Shown: positions 18,062 to 26,245 of the stretch, one piece after another
How the letters are laid out: each line of letters starts with the position of its first letter
Numbering within the stretch: the first letter of the stretch is position 1
DNA from: Psychrobacillus glaciei
GTDB lineage: Bacteria > Bacillota > Bacilli > Bacillales_A > Planococcaceae
Length of the DNA stretch: 64,000 nucleotides
Assembly: GCF_008973485.1 (NCBI RefSeq)
Contig: NZ_CP031223.1
Location: forward strand, 2,542,001 to 2,606,000
Reading direction: 5' to 3'
Program-made: the position numbers and the translations under genes
The notes under the pieces: generated by a model
What the model was told of the DNA's origin: nothing
What the model saw: only the letters and a program-made list of their open reading frames with translations
Database searches by the model: none

Positions 18062-18601
18062 ATGTATTTACAAAGCGTTATGATAAATACAGTAAAAAAA
18101 TTGAAATCACAGGCAGCCAACATGATTACGATTGCGAATCTTGCTTTTGGTGGTGCAGCAATTATGGCAACAATGAATGGACATTACACATATAGCGTGT
18201 TATTTATATTTGTAGCTGGTTTATTAGATCGATTTGATGGAATGGTTGCTAGAAAATTTCAAGTAGAATCTGAATTGGGTAAACAACTCGATTCGATGAG
18301 CGACGTCATCTCTTTTGGAGTTGCTCCAGCATTGCTCTTATATGCATTAGTATTAAAAGATTTCAGTATTGCCGGAATGATTATTACCGTAATTTATATT
18401 GCTTGTGGCGCATTTAGACTTGCACGATTTAATATTTCAGAACCTAATGGGTACTTTACTGGACTTCCAATTACAGTAGCAGGTGTCATCGTAACATTAT
18501 CTTATTTTGCTATCAATTACGTTCCTCCAGTAACTTACATGTTCTTATTTATTTTATTTGCATTTTTAATGATTAGTACATTTACCCTCAAAAAAGTATA
18601 A
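18062..18601 (+). CDS. pssA: CDP-diacylglycerol-serine O-phosphatidyltransferase
   Basis: 179 residues, membrane protein with about 5-6 helices. The CDP-alcohol phosphatidyltransferase signature DGx2ARx8Gx3Dx3D is complete (FDGMVARKF through to SMSD). It makes phosphatidylserine from CDP-diacylglycerol and serine, the substrate of the divergent psd. SD AAAGGAG precedes ATG 18062. Its own promoter and terminator make it a single-gene unit. Confidence 0.95.
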   Translation: MYLQSVMINTVKKLKSQAANMITIANLAFGGAAIMATMNGHYTYSVLFIFVAGLLDRFDGMVARKFQVESELGKQLDSMSDVISFGVAPALLLYALVLKDFSIAGMIITVIYIACGAFRLARFNISEPNGYFTGLPITVAGVIVTLSYFAINYVPPVTYMFLFILFAFLMISTFTLKKV

Positions 18602-18619
18602 ATTTAACTTTTCATCTTG

Positions 18620-18647
18620 AACGGCTGCGACTGCGGTCGTTTTTTTA
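18620..18647 (+). terminator. pssA terminator
   Basis: AACGGCTGC, loop GACT, GCGGTCGTT (9 bp with two G-T wobbles) followed by a run of T. Confidence 0.85.
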
Positions 18648-18729
18648 TTTCCCCAAATTTAACTACTCAGTATTTACCTTTTTATAAGTGCTTATACTTG
18701 TTCCTACGTTCTATTCCCGCATTTTTCGA

Positions 18730-18738
18730 CATATACTA
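18730..18738 (+). promoter_or_regulatory. sigma-E/sigma-K type -10 for sigK
   Basis: CATATACTA fits the mother-cell -10 pattern CATANNNTA. The start point would be near 18745. The -35 is not clear. Mother-cell control of sigK is established in B. subtilis. Confidence 0.45.
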
Positions 18739-18751
18739 ACCCTATAAATAG

Positions 18752-19492
18752 ATGGGGGTGAACACAATCTCTGGTCTCTTTACTGCTTTTATAGGTATTG
18801 TCTCCGAACTTCCGCTCGTTTTAGGTTACTTAAAGGGTCAGGCATTCCATCAGCCTTTTACACCTGAAGAAGAAAAAGTGATGCTTGATCGATTCCTAGA
18901 TGGTGATATGACTGCAAGAGATGAACTGATAGAACGTAATATGCGATTAGTGGCACATGTAGTTAAAAAATTTCACCCAAAACATGAGCTTCTCGATGAT
19001 TATATATCAATAGGTACAATTGGATTGATGAAGGCAGTGAATAGTTATACACCAACGAAAAAAACAAAGTTGGCTACTTATGCAGCTAGATGTATTGAAA
19101 ACGAGATACTTATGTATTTGCGCTCACTAAAAAAAGTTCAAAAAGATGTCTCTTTACATGAGCCAATAGGTATGGATAAAGACGGGCATTCTTTAGAAAT
19201 TACCGATTTACTACCAGGTATTGAAAAAAGCACTGATGAACAACTAGTTGATCAAGAAGATATGAATAAATTATATAAACATTTATCCAATTTAGAAAAA
19301 CGAGAGTTAGAAATAATTGTACGTCGTTACGGCCTTATAGGTTATCAACCGATGACCCAAAAAGAGATATCGAAACAATTGAAAATTTCGAGAAGTTACG
19401 TTTCCAGAATTGAAAAGCGCGCACTTGTAAAACTATATCAATCCTATATACATGAAAAAAACTCTTTTGATGTTAACACCAAAAGAGCTTAG
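18752..19492 (+). CDS. sigK: RNA polymerase sporulation sigma factor sigma-K (pro-sigma-K), uninterrupted
   Basis: Up to 246 residues. Region 2 (GTIGLMKAVNSYTP ... TYAARCIENEI) and region 4 (TQKEISKQLKISRSYVSRIE) are intact. The N-terminal hydrophobic stretch before YLKGQAF matches the B. subtilis pro-sequence removed by SpoIVFB. The gene is continuous, with no skin-like insertion. The start is unclear: the only SD (GGGGGTGA, 18754-18761) lies downstream of ATG 18752, and ungapped alignment with B. subtilis puts the start near the ATC at 18767 (GTG 18758 is another option). Sigma-K directs late mother-cell genes. Confidence 0.95.
   Translation: MGVNTISGLFTAFIGIVSELPLVLGYLKGQAFHQPFTPEEEKVMLDRFLDGDMTARDELIERNMRLVAHVVKKFHPKHELLDDYISIGTIGLMKAVNSYTPTKKTKLATYAARCIENEILMYLRSLKKVQKDVSLHEPIGMDKDGHSLEITDLLPGIEKSTDEQLVDQEDMNKLYKHLSNLEKRELEIIVRRYGLIGYQPMTQKEISKQLKISRSYVSRIEKRALVKLYQSYIHEKNSFDVNTKRA
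19454..19487 (-). terminator. minus-strand terminator embedded in the 3' end of sigK
   Basis: On the minus strand: AGCTCTTTTG, ~10 nt loop, CAAAAGAG followed directly by TTTTTTT (plus-strand A run 19454-19460). The direction fits the small minus-strand gene at 19497-19577, not sigK. Confidence 0.65.
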
Positions 19493-19496
19493 AGGA

Positions 19497-19577
19497 TTAA
19501 TCTTCGCTTGTCTCTGCTATCATTATAAAACCTAGTACTGCAGTAATCAAAATAGACATGGCCATGATAAAGATCAC
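19497..19577 (-). CDS. 26-residue putative membrane peptide convergent to sigK
   Basis: GTG 19577 is preceded by a near-perfect SD (AGGAGGGATATT). The product is 26 residues: a single hydrophobic helix of about 20 residues (IFIMAMSILITAVLGFIMI) ending in the acidic tail AETSED. I do not recognise the family. An extended -10 promoter lies upstream and a terminator lies inside the sigK end, so the unit looks like a complete small gene. It could be a regulatory membrane peptide or a small subunit; no function can be assigned. Confidence 0.6.
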   Translation of the reverse strand: MIFIMAMSILITAVLGFIMIAETSED

Positions 19578-19615
19578 AATATCCCTCCTATATTACAAAA
19601 GCCTTTTATACTCCC

Positions 19616-19624
19616 ATCATAACA
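19616..19624 (-). promoter_or_regulatory. extended -10 promoter for the 26-residue peptide gene
   Basis: Minus-strand TGTTATGAT matches the extended -10 form TGnTATAAT. The expected start is near 19609, giving a leader of about 32 nt. The -35 is poor, as is common for extended -10 promoters. Confidence 0.45.
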
Positions 19625-19670
19625 TATGAATGAATAAATATTACAGAACTTTTTCCTTAACTGATCAATC

Positions 19671-20372
19671 TTAAGAAAATGATAATTTTTCTATGACGCG
19701 CAAAACTATTTCCGTAGAATGTTTTGCTGCAACAGGTAAAAATTCGTCAAAACTTATAGAAGATTCTTTTCCTGCAATATCTGATAACGCACGTATTACC
19801 ACAAAAGGCACTTCAAATTGATGGCAAACTTGTGCCACTGCAGCCGCCTCCATTTCACACGCTTTCATTTGAGGAAAATTATTACGTACAGCTTCCACCT
19901 TCTCAGGATTATGCATAAAAATATCACCAGTAGCAATTAACCCTGTTGCTGATTGGTGTTCTCCTATTTCTCTAACCGCTTCTTCTGAAAGTTTCATTAA
20001 ATGAGCATTCGCTTTAAAAGCTGCTGGCAGCTGTGGAACTTGCCCTATTTCGTAACCGAATGCTGTAACATCTACATCATGATGTCGAACTTCATCAGAA
20101 ATAACAATAGCACCAACATCTAAAGTGGGATCATACCCTCCAGCAGATCCAGTATTAATCACATAGTCAGGTTTGAATTTATTTAACAAGATAGAAGTTG
20201 TCATTGCAGCATTTACTTTTCCAATACCACTTTTCAATAAAATAATTTCCTGGTTTTTATATGTACCCACTGTAAATTCACTATTAGCTATAATGGTTGT
20301 TTCCGCATTTTCAATTTCATCTCGTAATAATTCCACTTCTTGTTCCATTGCCCCAATTACTGCAATTTTCAT
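19671..20372 (-). CDS. mtnN: 5'-methylthioadenosine/S-adenosylhomocysteine nucleosidase
   Basis: 233 residues from ATG 20372 (SD AAGGTGG). [45 protein letters not shown] (catalytic/substrate-binding glutamates) and ALSDIAG (catalytic aspartate) are all present. It cleaves adenine from MTA and SAH in the activated methyl cycle. It lies behind yrrS with a terminator-like hairpin between, so expression may rely on read-through. Confidence 0.96.
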   Translation of the reverse strand: MKIAVIGAMEQEVELLRDEIENAETTIIANSEFTVGTYKNQEIILLKSGIGKVNAAMTTSILLNKFKPDYVINTGSAGGYDPTLDVGAIVISDEVRHHDVDVTAFGYEIGQVPQLPAAFKANAHLMKLSEEAVREIGEHQSATGLIATGDIFMHNPEKVEAVRNNFPQMKACEMEAAAVAQVCHQFEVPFVVIRALSDIAGKESSISFDEFLPVAAKHSTEIVLRVIEKLSFS

Positions 20373-20419
20373 CTTGTTTCCACCTTTCTTAAAAAGCACT
20401 CCTTTTAAAATAAGTCAAA

Positions 20420-20444
20420 GACGCCTCTTTCGTCAAGAGGCGTC
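20420..20444 (-). terminator. hairpin at the end of yrrS
   Basis: GACGCCTCTT, loop TCGTC, AAGAGGCGTC: a perfect 10 bp stem overlapping the yrrS stop codon. The following T-tract is interrupted (TTTGACTTATTTT on the minus strand), so termination may be partial. Confidence 0.65.
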
Positions 20445-21125
20445 ATCTAGAGATTTTAGTTTTTCTTTTTTCGTTGGTATCCATCCTTGTCCATCTATCC
20501 ATTCTAATTGAATTCGATAAATTTCCTTTCCATCTTTTGATGTTACGGTGCCAACAGATTTTTGTGGACTTCCACCATTACCTAAATGCTTTACGTACAT
20601 ATTAGAAGCATCTAATCCAGATCCATACGATAGCGCTTTAACTTTTTCAACGTAGTCATCCGATTTACTGTCATAACTGGAGACGTGCTCACCTGTTTGT
20701 GTTGTACCAATAGGTGTCCAAGTTGGGTCAATTGTGACCTCATCGACCTTTGAATTATCCGATGGTTCAGTAACCACCGCTACATTCCCTTCATTTTTTG
20801 ACTCTTCTTCAGCTGAAGACGTTTGATTTTCCGTATTTGCTTCTTCTTCCACTTCGTTACTTTCAGCTGGAATAGCTGCCTTATCTGCTTCATCTGCATT
20901 ATCCGTGTTATCCGCGTTTACATCTTCAGATTTTACTTCTTCGTTAGGGGTTGCTTCCTTTTTTTCCTTTGCAGAGTCCGTTCCTTTATCCGTTACAATG
21001 TTTACAACTACTATAATAATTAATAGTAAAACTACTCCTATAAGGATATTTAAAATGTTGTTCCCTTTTTTCTTCCGGTTGTTTTTGTTTAATCTGGAAT
21101 TCGGTCTATGATTATAATTTGACAT
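20433..21125 (-). CDS. yrrS: YrrS family DUF1510 membrane protein
   Basis: 230 residues: basic N-terminus, one membrane helix (about 25-43), a long acidic low-complexity linker (about 50-140, rich in D, E, N, A), then a C-terminal globular DUF1510 domain (TWTPIGTTQTG ... RIQLEWIDGQGW). B. subtilis YrrS is encoded beside a penicillin-binding protein gene, which is missing here. Function unknown, probably at the cell surface. SD AGGGGG. Confidence 0.85.
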   Translation of the reverse strand: MSNYNHRPNSRLNKNNRKKKGNNILNILIGVVLLLIIIVVVNIVTDKGTDSAKEKKEATPNEEVKSEDVNADNTDNADEADKAAIPAESNEVEEEANTENQTSSAEEESKNEGNVAVVTEPSDNSKVDEVTIDPTWTPIGTTQTGEHVSSYDSKSDDYVEKVKALSYGSGLDASNMYVKHLGNGGSPQKSVGTVTSKDGKEIYRIQLEWIDGQGWIPTKKEKLKSLDDAS

Positions 21126-21210
21126 AGTATTCCCCCTTAATGAATTTGTATATTTTATATGACGAATAAAAAGCTCATTTTGTTTCGTTAAATAAGAATA
21201 ACGCTAGCTA

Positions 21211-21480
21211 CCTTTAAGTGCACCTGGTCTTTTCTATTTCCAGAGTTCTTTGGACGAAACATTGGCTACACTATTAACGAAGAATTTTATGGAGGATCTT
21301 GTGGCAGATGTTTGTCCGTCGCCCTCTTGAAATAGGTAGAGACAAGGTACATTAGGTTTGGATATTGAGAGAATAAATCCTATTCTACTCTTTTAAAAGC
21401 GGACGAAGAGTCAATTTCGTCCGCTCAGTGCTTCTTTAGTAATAGATACTATCTATTTTTTCTCTAGTACCACCTAACTT
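21211..21480 (+). repeat. dispersed intergenic repeat, copy 1 (hairpin-deleted)
   Basis: First of three related copies (others at 39363-39680 and 63151-63490). Shared landmarks: CCTTTAAGTGCA start, TTTCCAGAG, TTTGGACGAAACAT, CTTGTGGC..ATGTTTGTCCGTCGCC, and a perfect inverted repeat AGCGGACGAA/TTTCGTCCGCT (21398-21425). Compared with copy 2 it lacks the internal terminator-like hairpin. No reading frame is conserved among copies. It lies in an 817 bp gene-free gap; 21480-21660 shows nothing recognisable. Confidence 0.85.
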
Positions 21481-21664
21481 AATCATTTAGCCATAAAATG
21501 ATGCGTTCTTTGTCTTTGACGATTGAAATAAAAGGAAAACCAAATAAAGATCAAGAGCTAGCGAATTGAAAGACTTTACTTACCATCGCATACCATTTGC
21601 ATCTCCATCTATACACTCGTTATAGGCATCCGTTCAAAGTATCTTGCTTTTCTTTATTTGACGG

Positions 21665-21755
21665 TTGATCGGAGCGAAAGACGGGGACTCATAGGGGGAT
21701 TGGATTGCTAGCAAATTAAGACCCTCGCCTCACGCGCAGCGAAAAAGCGGTCTTA
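21665..21755. repeat. degenerate GC-rich Bacillaceae-type element (5' part)
   Basis: ttgatcggagcgaaagacgg followed by ggactc and later agaccctcgcctcacgcgcagcg resembles the ttgattggagcg..gcgactcc beginning of the element seen at 62226-62360. Weak and partial. Confidence 0.35.
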
Positions 21756-21768
21756 CTTTCTATTTTAC

Positions 21769-21817
21769 AAAAAATGACTGTAGACAAACTCGATTTTTCC
21801 CGAGTTTGTCTACAGTC
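21769..21817 (-). terminator. long hairpin terminator downstream of greA
   Basis: GACTGTAGACAAACTCG pairs perfectly with CGAGTTTGTCTACAGTC (17 bp, 8 nt loop), followed on the minus strand by ATTTTTTG. It is 126 nt after greA. The same stem is used at 46422-46470. A second small hairpin gaggtaaa/ttttacctc lies at about 21820-21842. Confidence 0.75.
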
Positions 21818-21942
21818 TGAGGTAAACGATAATTTTACCTCTCAGTAGTGAATTACTATCTAAATATGTAGGCTACACCCAAACTGATGAAAACGCTCTC
21901 ACCAGTATGGTGCATAACAATTATGTTTACTGCCTCTCAAAT

Positions 21943-22416
21943 TTAAGATATCGAAATAATTTGAACGTCCATTTCTCCACCAGGAGTGGTGATTTTCACT
22001 TTATCTCCTGTAGTTTTTCCAAGTAAACCTCTTGCAATTGGGGAATCATTTGAAATTAGCCCCTCAATAGGATCTGCTTCCGCTGAACCCACGATTGTGT
22101 ATGATTCTTCGTCTCCATCGGGAATTTCAATAAATGTTACCGTTTTCCCTAAGGAAACTACATCATTATTTTCTTCTTCTTCAATAATTACCGCATTTCT
22201 GATCATCGATTCAATTGTAGATATTCTTCCTTCTACAAATGCTTGATCTTCTTTAGCAGAATCATACTCAGAATTCTCCGAAAGATCACCAAAGCTTCTT
22301 GCAATTTTAATACGTTCTACTACTTCTTTTCGTTTAACTGTTTTTAACAGTTCTAATTCATCTTCTAATTTCTGTTTACCAGCAACTGTCATTGGATATT
22401 GTTTCTCTGTTGACAC
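21943..22416 (-). CDS. greA: transcription elongation factor GreA
   Basis: 157 residues from GTG 22416, whose spacing from GGAG (9 nt) and alignment to B. subtilis GreA fit best; ATG 22422 is only 3 nt from the SD. N-terminal coiled coil with [25 protein letters not shown] signature ([20 protein letters not shown]), then the C-terminal FKBP-like domain ([18 protein letters not shown]). GreA stimulates RNA polymerase to cleave backtracked transcripts. Downstream of udk. Confidence 0.96.
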   Translation of the reverse strand: MSTEKQYPMTVAGKQKLEDELELLKTVKRKEVVERIKIARSFGDLSENSEYDSAKEDQAFVEGRISTIESMIRNAVIIEEEENNDVVSLGKTVTFIEIPDGDEESYTIVGSAEADPIEGLISNDSPIARGLLGKTTGDKVKITTPGGEMDVQIISIS

Positions 22417-22529
22417 TCTCATACACTCCTTTAAATACACACTTAAACATATTCATGTACCATTCATATGCTGAGATTTTAAATGATATGAATGGTACAT
22501 GAAATAATTGTCAATCCACAATCATCATA

Positions 22530-23168
22530 TTACACAATAACATCAGTTTCAAGAATAGTTTTTATTTTTGTAACCATTAAATCTATTGCAACCTCATTTT
22601 GACCACCCTCAGGGATAATTACATCCGCATATCTTTTGGTTGGTTCTATAAATTGATTGTGCATTGGACGAACGACATTTATATATTGGTCTACTACTGA
22701 ATCTACCGTACGACCTCTTTCATGGATATCACGTAAAATACGACGAATAATACGTAAATCAGAATCCGTATCGACAAATAATTTAATATCCATTAAATTA
22801 CGAAGTCGTTCATCTTCTAATACTAAAATTCCTTCTAAAATTATTACATCTTTCGGTTCTATTGTAATTGTTTCTGTCGAACGTGTATGTTGTGCATAAT
22901 CATATACGGGCTTTTCGACTGCTTTATTATTTAACAAATTATGAATATGCTCAATAAGTAAGTCATTATCAAATGCTAGTGGATGATCATAATTTGTATT
23001 TAAACGTTCTTCAAATTTTAAATGACTTTGATCTTTATAATAATAATCTTGCTCAATAACAACAACAGAATGGTTTTTAAAAACTTCACTTATAGCATTT
23101 GTTACACTCGTTTTACCAGAACCTGAACCACCAGTAATCCCAATAATAAGAGGGGTTCTACTAGACAT
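22530..23168 (-). CDS. udk: uridine kinase
   Basis: 212 residues. P-loop [12 protein letters not shown] (about 10-21), QDYYYKD and NYDHPLAFD motifs typical of uridine/cytidine kinase. It phosphorylates uridine and cytidine in pyrimidine salvage. Its ATG overlaps the stop of the upstream U32 gene by one base (TAATG). Confidence 0.96.
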   Translation of the reverse strand: MSSRTPLIIGITGGSGSGKTSVTNAISEVFKNHSVVVIEQDYYYKDQSHLKFEERLNTNYDHPLAFDNDLLIEHIHNLLNNKAVEKPVYDYAQHTRSTETITIEPKDVIILEGILVLEDERLRNLMDIKLFVDTDSDLRIIRRILRDIHERGRTVDSVVDQYINVVRPMHNQFIEPTKRYADVIIPEGGQNEVAIDLMVTKIKTILETDVIV

Positions 23169-24439
23169 TATTTCATCCCTTTTCTCATCATATTATTTGG
23201 ATACAATTTCACCGGACATTTGAATTGTACAATTTCTAATGGATGTCTTGCTGCATCCAATGTTTGTCCTTTTTCATTCGTTATTTCTTTTAGTACAACT
23301 CGAACATTTTCAATTTCTGGTCCAAAAAATTCCACTTCTTCCCCAGGTTTGAAAAAATTACGTTGTTGCAAAGTAACCATTTGGGTTTCATCATTGTAAT
23401 CTAGTACAAGACCTACAAAGTCAAATCCTAGCTTTTTATCATGTACCCCATACATCTGTTGTTCGAAACCTGGTTCCCCTTCAAAAAATGCCGTGTCCGT
23501 TTCACGATTAGCACACTTTTCAAGTTCTACTAACCATTCTTTTCTCATTTGGAAGTTTTCAGGATCTTCACAGTATACATCAATTACTTTACGGTAAACA
23601 CTTACAACTGTTGCAATATAGTGAATTGACTTCATGCGCCCTTCAATTTTCAATGAGTCAATACCTAATTCGATCATTCTTGGAATGGATTCTACAAGTT
23701 TTAAATCTTTAGGACTCATTGCAAATGGTACGTCATTTGCTTCAAATAAAGCCTGCTCCTCACCGTTTTGTTGCTCATACAAGTCATAATCCCAACGACA
23801 TGATTGACAGCAACCACCGCGATTAGAATCGCGAGCAGTCATATGATTGGAAAGCGTACATCTCCCACTATAAGCAATACACATTGCACCGTGAATAAAT
23901 GCTTCAATTTCAATATCTACTTTTTCCTTCATTAGCTGTATTTCATCACCGCTTGTTTCTCTTGCTAACACAACACGATGTAAGCCCTCTTCTTTCCAAT
24001 ATTGAACGGCTTTCCAATTGGATAAAGATTGTTGGGTACTTAGATGAATTTCTAATCTTGGAGCAGAGTTTCGACAAGTTTCAATAATTAATGGATCCGC
24101 TACAATGATACCAGTTATACCTGCTGATTCAATAGCTTGTAAATATTCTTCCAAGCCATTCATATTTTCATTGTGAGCAAATATGTTCGTTGTTACGTAA
24201 ACCTTTGCTCCATAACTTTTTGCAAATTCCACGCCCTCACGCATTTCATCAATCGAAAAATTCCCTGCATTCGACCGAAGACCAAATTCTCGACCGCCAA
24301 TAAATACAGCATCTGCACCATAATGCACAGCAATTTTCAACTTTTCTAAATTCCCCGCCGGTGCTAATAATTCTGGCTTTTTGGTGATCACTCGTTTGCC
24401 ATCAATTTGTTCACTTATTTTATCTATTTTCGTTGTCAC
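23168..24439 (-). CDS. trhP2: U32 family tRNA U34 hydroxylation protein TrhP2 (YrrO)
   Basis: 423 residues starting at GTG 24439. [14 protein letters not shown] and the U32 cysteine cluster ([13 protein letters not shown], then CCQSC) that binds an iron-sulfur cluster are present. In B. subtilis the YrrN/YrrO pair (TrhP1/TrhP2) forms 5-hydroxyuridine at tRNA position 34 using prephenate; older annotations call it a collagenase-like protease. It sits between trhP1 and udk, as in B. subtilis. Confidence 0.9.
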   Translation of the reverse strand: MTTKIDKISEQIDGKRVITKKPELLAPAGNLEKLKIAVHYGADAVFIGGREFGLRSNAGNFSIDEMREGVEFAKSYGAKVYVTTNIFAHNENMNGLEEYLQAIESAGITGIIVADPLIIETCRNSAPRLEIHLSTQQSLSNWKAVQYWKEEGLHRVVLARETSGDEIQLMKEKVDIEIEAFIHGAMCIAYSGRCTLSNHMTARDSNRGGCCQSCRWDYDLYEQQNGEEQALFEANDVPFAMSPKDLKLVESIPRMIELGIDSLKIEGRMKSIHYIATVVSVYRKVIDVYCEDPENFQMRKEWLVELEKCANRETDTAFFEGEPGFEQQMYGVHDKKLGFDFVGLVLDYNDETQMVTLQQRNFFKPGEEVEFFGPEIENVRVVLKEITNEKGQTLDAARHPLEIVQFKCPVKLYPNNMMRKGMK

Positions 24440-24522
24440 GTGCTACCTTCCCTTTCTTAACTGATAAGAAAGTTCTCTTTTTACTCAGTTATTGTCGCAC
24501 CTATAGGCGTTTTCCACTTACT

Positions 24523-25452
24523 TTAATACACCGTTTCTTTAAAGAAAAATCCGGTATCAAGTGGTCTTAGTGGTGGCTGTATTTCTTCTATTTTTTTGTA
24601 AAGTTCTTTTTTGATCTCTTTATAAGCAGATCGTGAATCGTAAAATGCATCAATCGCTTGACGATAATAACCCGTTATTGTTGTGATATATGCTGGGTCA
24701 TGTAGAACTCCATCAATTTTTAAACTATCTATTTCTGCATCTAAAAGCTCGTCTAATTCATCAATCATGCACATATCGTTAGGGCTGAAAATATGAGTAC
24801 CATTTTGATCCTCATAAATAGGATATTTGTTCGAACGTTCTTTATCATGCAAAAACATATTGTTATTTTTGGAGCGATTTTCTACTTCCATTGCTTTATC
24901 TTGAAATAAGAAATAATTACCTAGTAACGCACGTTTCGATTGAAAAATACATGTCATTCCATGCACTTGGATTTCGATTTGCACTTCTGCATTTTCCTTG
25001 ACTTCTACTATTTCATCTAAACTTAGTTCTCTTGCAAGAACAGCTCTTGTTGCGCCACGTTGCCCCCAATAATTTGCAGTAAAATAATTGGTCGCTGTTT
25101 GTTCGGTATTCCAGTGAAGAGGAATTGCCACTCCAGCTTCTCTTCTCGCTATAATAACGGAAGGATCACCAAATACAATTGCATCGACACCTATCTTCTG
25201 CATTTTTTGGATATAGGGAGCCAATAGATCTACTTTATCATTATGAAAAAGCCCATTCATCGCTACATATATTTTTTTATTATGCGCTTTTGTTAGTTTT
25301 GTTGCAACTTCAATATCTTCCACAGAAAATTCTCCTGCAAGTCGTAAACCAAAAAACTGCTCACCCACTAAGAAAGCATCTGCTCCTGCTTGGATTAATT
25401 CTTTCATATGAATGATGCTGGTAGGAGTTACTAAAAGTTCCGTCTTTTTCAT
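24523..25452 (-). CDS. trhP1: U32 family tRNA U34 hydroxylation protein TrhP1 (YrrN)
   Basis: 309 residues. Paralogue of the neighbouring U32 protein (AGADAFLVGEQFFGLR, VYVAMN-like segment), but lacking most of the cysteine cluster; only one cysteine remains in MTCIFQSKRALLGNYF. It is expected to act with TrhP2 on tRNA U34. Start ATG has an AGAGGTGA SD; it is 4 nt after trmR. Confidence 0.88.
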   Translation of the reverse strand: MKKTELLVTPTSIIHMKELIQAGADAFLVGEQFFGLRLAGEFSVEDIEVATKLTKAHNKKIYVAMNGLFHNDKVDLLAPYIQKMQKIGVDAIVFGDPSVIIARREAGVAIPLHWNTEQTATNYFTANYWGQRGATRAVLARELSLDEIVEVKENAEVQIEIQVHGMTCIFQSKRALLGNYFLFQDKAMEVENRSKNNNMFLHDKERSNKYPIYEDQNGTHIFSPNDMCMIDELDELLDAEIDSLKIDGVLHDPAYITTITGYYRQAIDAFYDSRSAYKEIKKELYKKIEEIQPPLRPLDTGFFFKETVY

Positions 25453-25456
25453 TTTT

Positions 25457-26092
25457 TCACCTCTTTATGCTGATTAGCATGCCATCTCCAACTGGTAGGA
25501 AAGATGTGTCATAGTCCGGATGATCTATCAACCACTCCGTAAATTGATGTTGATTTCGTACCATGGTTCTTTTCCTTCTCGGTACTTCACTCATCGGAAG
25601 GTCGGATAAACCATTTAACAATAAATTATCACAATAAATAACGCCTCCATCTTTTAAAAATGGTGCGTACTTTTCAAAAAACTTTTTATATTGACCTTTT
25701 GCAGCATCAATAAATATTGCATCAAAATGAGTATCCCGAAACAAATCATCGGAAATTTCCAACGCATCACCCTCAATGACTTGGATACGATTATGCAAAT
25801 TTGCTCGCTCGATGAATTGATTTGCAATCACTACTTTTTCTTTATCTCTTTCAATCGTTACAATATTTACATTTTCTAATTTAGATGCAATGCGCATCGA
25901 AGAATAACCAATGGCTGTACCGAGTTCTAAAAGTGAATTAGGTTTTTGCAACGAAAGCAAGTGAATTAATGATTCCATTCCTGTTAATTGCATGATTGGA
26001 ACATGATGTTCCTTTGCGTATTGTTCCATTTCAATAAAAATATCCGCACGTGGTTTTATAAGCTTTTTAATATAATCTTCCTTTGGATCCAT
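25457..26092 (-). CDS. trmR: tRNA 5-hydroxyuridine methyltransferase TrmR (YrrM)
   Basis: 211 residues from ATG 26092 (SD AAGGAG). O-methyltransferase family 3 fold: LELGTAIGYSSMRIA, VTIERD, FDAIFIDAAKGQYKKFF and YCDNLL. In B. subtilis TrmR methylates ho5U34 to mo5U34, the step after TrhP1/TrhP2, matching the gene order here. Confidence 0.9.
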   Translation of the reverse strand: MDPKEDYIKKLIKPRADIFIEMEQYAKEHHVPIMQLTGMESLIHLLSLQKPNSLLELGTAIGYSSMRIASKLENVNIVTIERDKEKVVIANQFIERANLHNRIQVIEGDALEISDDLFRDTHFDAIFIDAAKGQYKKFFEKYAPFLKDGGVIYCDNLLLNGLSDLPMSEVPRRKRTMVRNQHQFTEWLIDHPDYDTSFLPVGDGMLISIKR

Positions 26093-26202
26093 AAAAGTTA
26101 CTCCTTTTTTAAACAAATCAATTACGTCTTTGCGTAATTTTATGCGGTTACCCTACTTAGAGAGTAATTTCTGCAAAGCAAAACGACAATTATTCACAAC
26201 AC

Positions 26203-26240
26203 AGCAGGAGGAGGAATAAAACACGGTTCCTTCTCCTGCT
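26203..26240 (-). terminator. hairpin after mltG
   Basis: AGCAGGAGGAGGAA, 10 nt loop, TTCCTTCTCCTGCT (14 bp, one wobble), 6 nt past the mltG stop. No strong T run follows on the minus strand, so efficiency is uncertain. Confidence 0.55.
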
Positions 26241-26245
26241 ATTAT

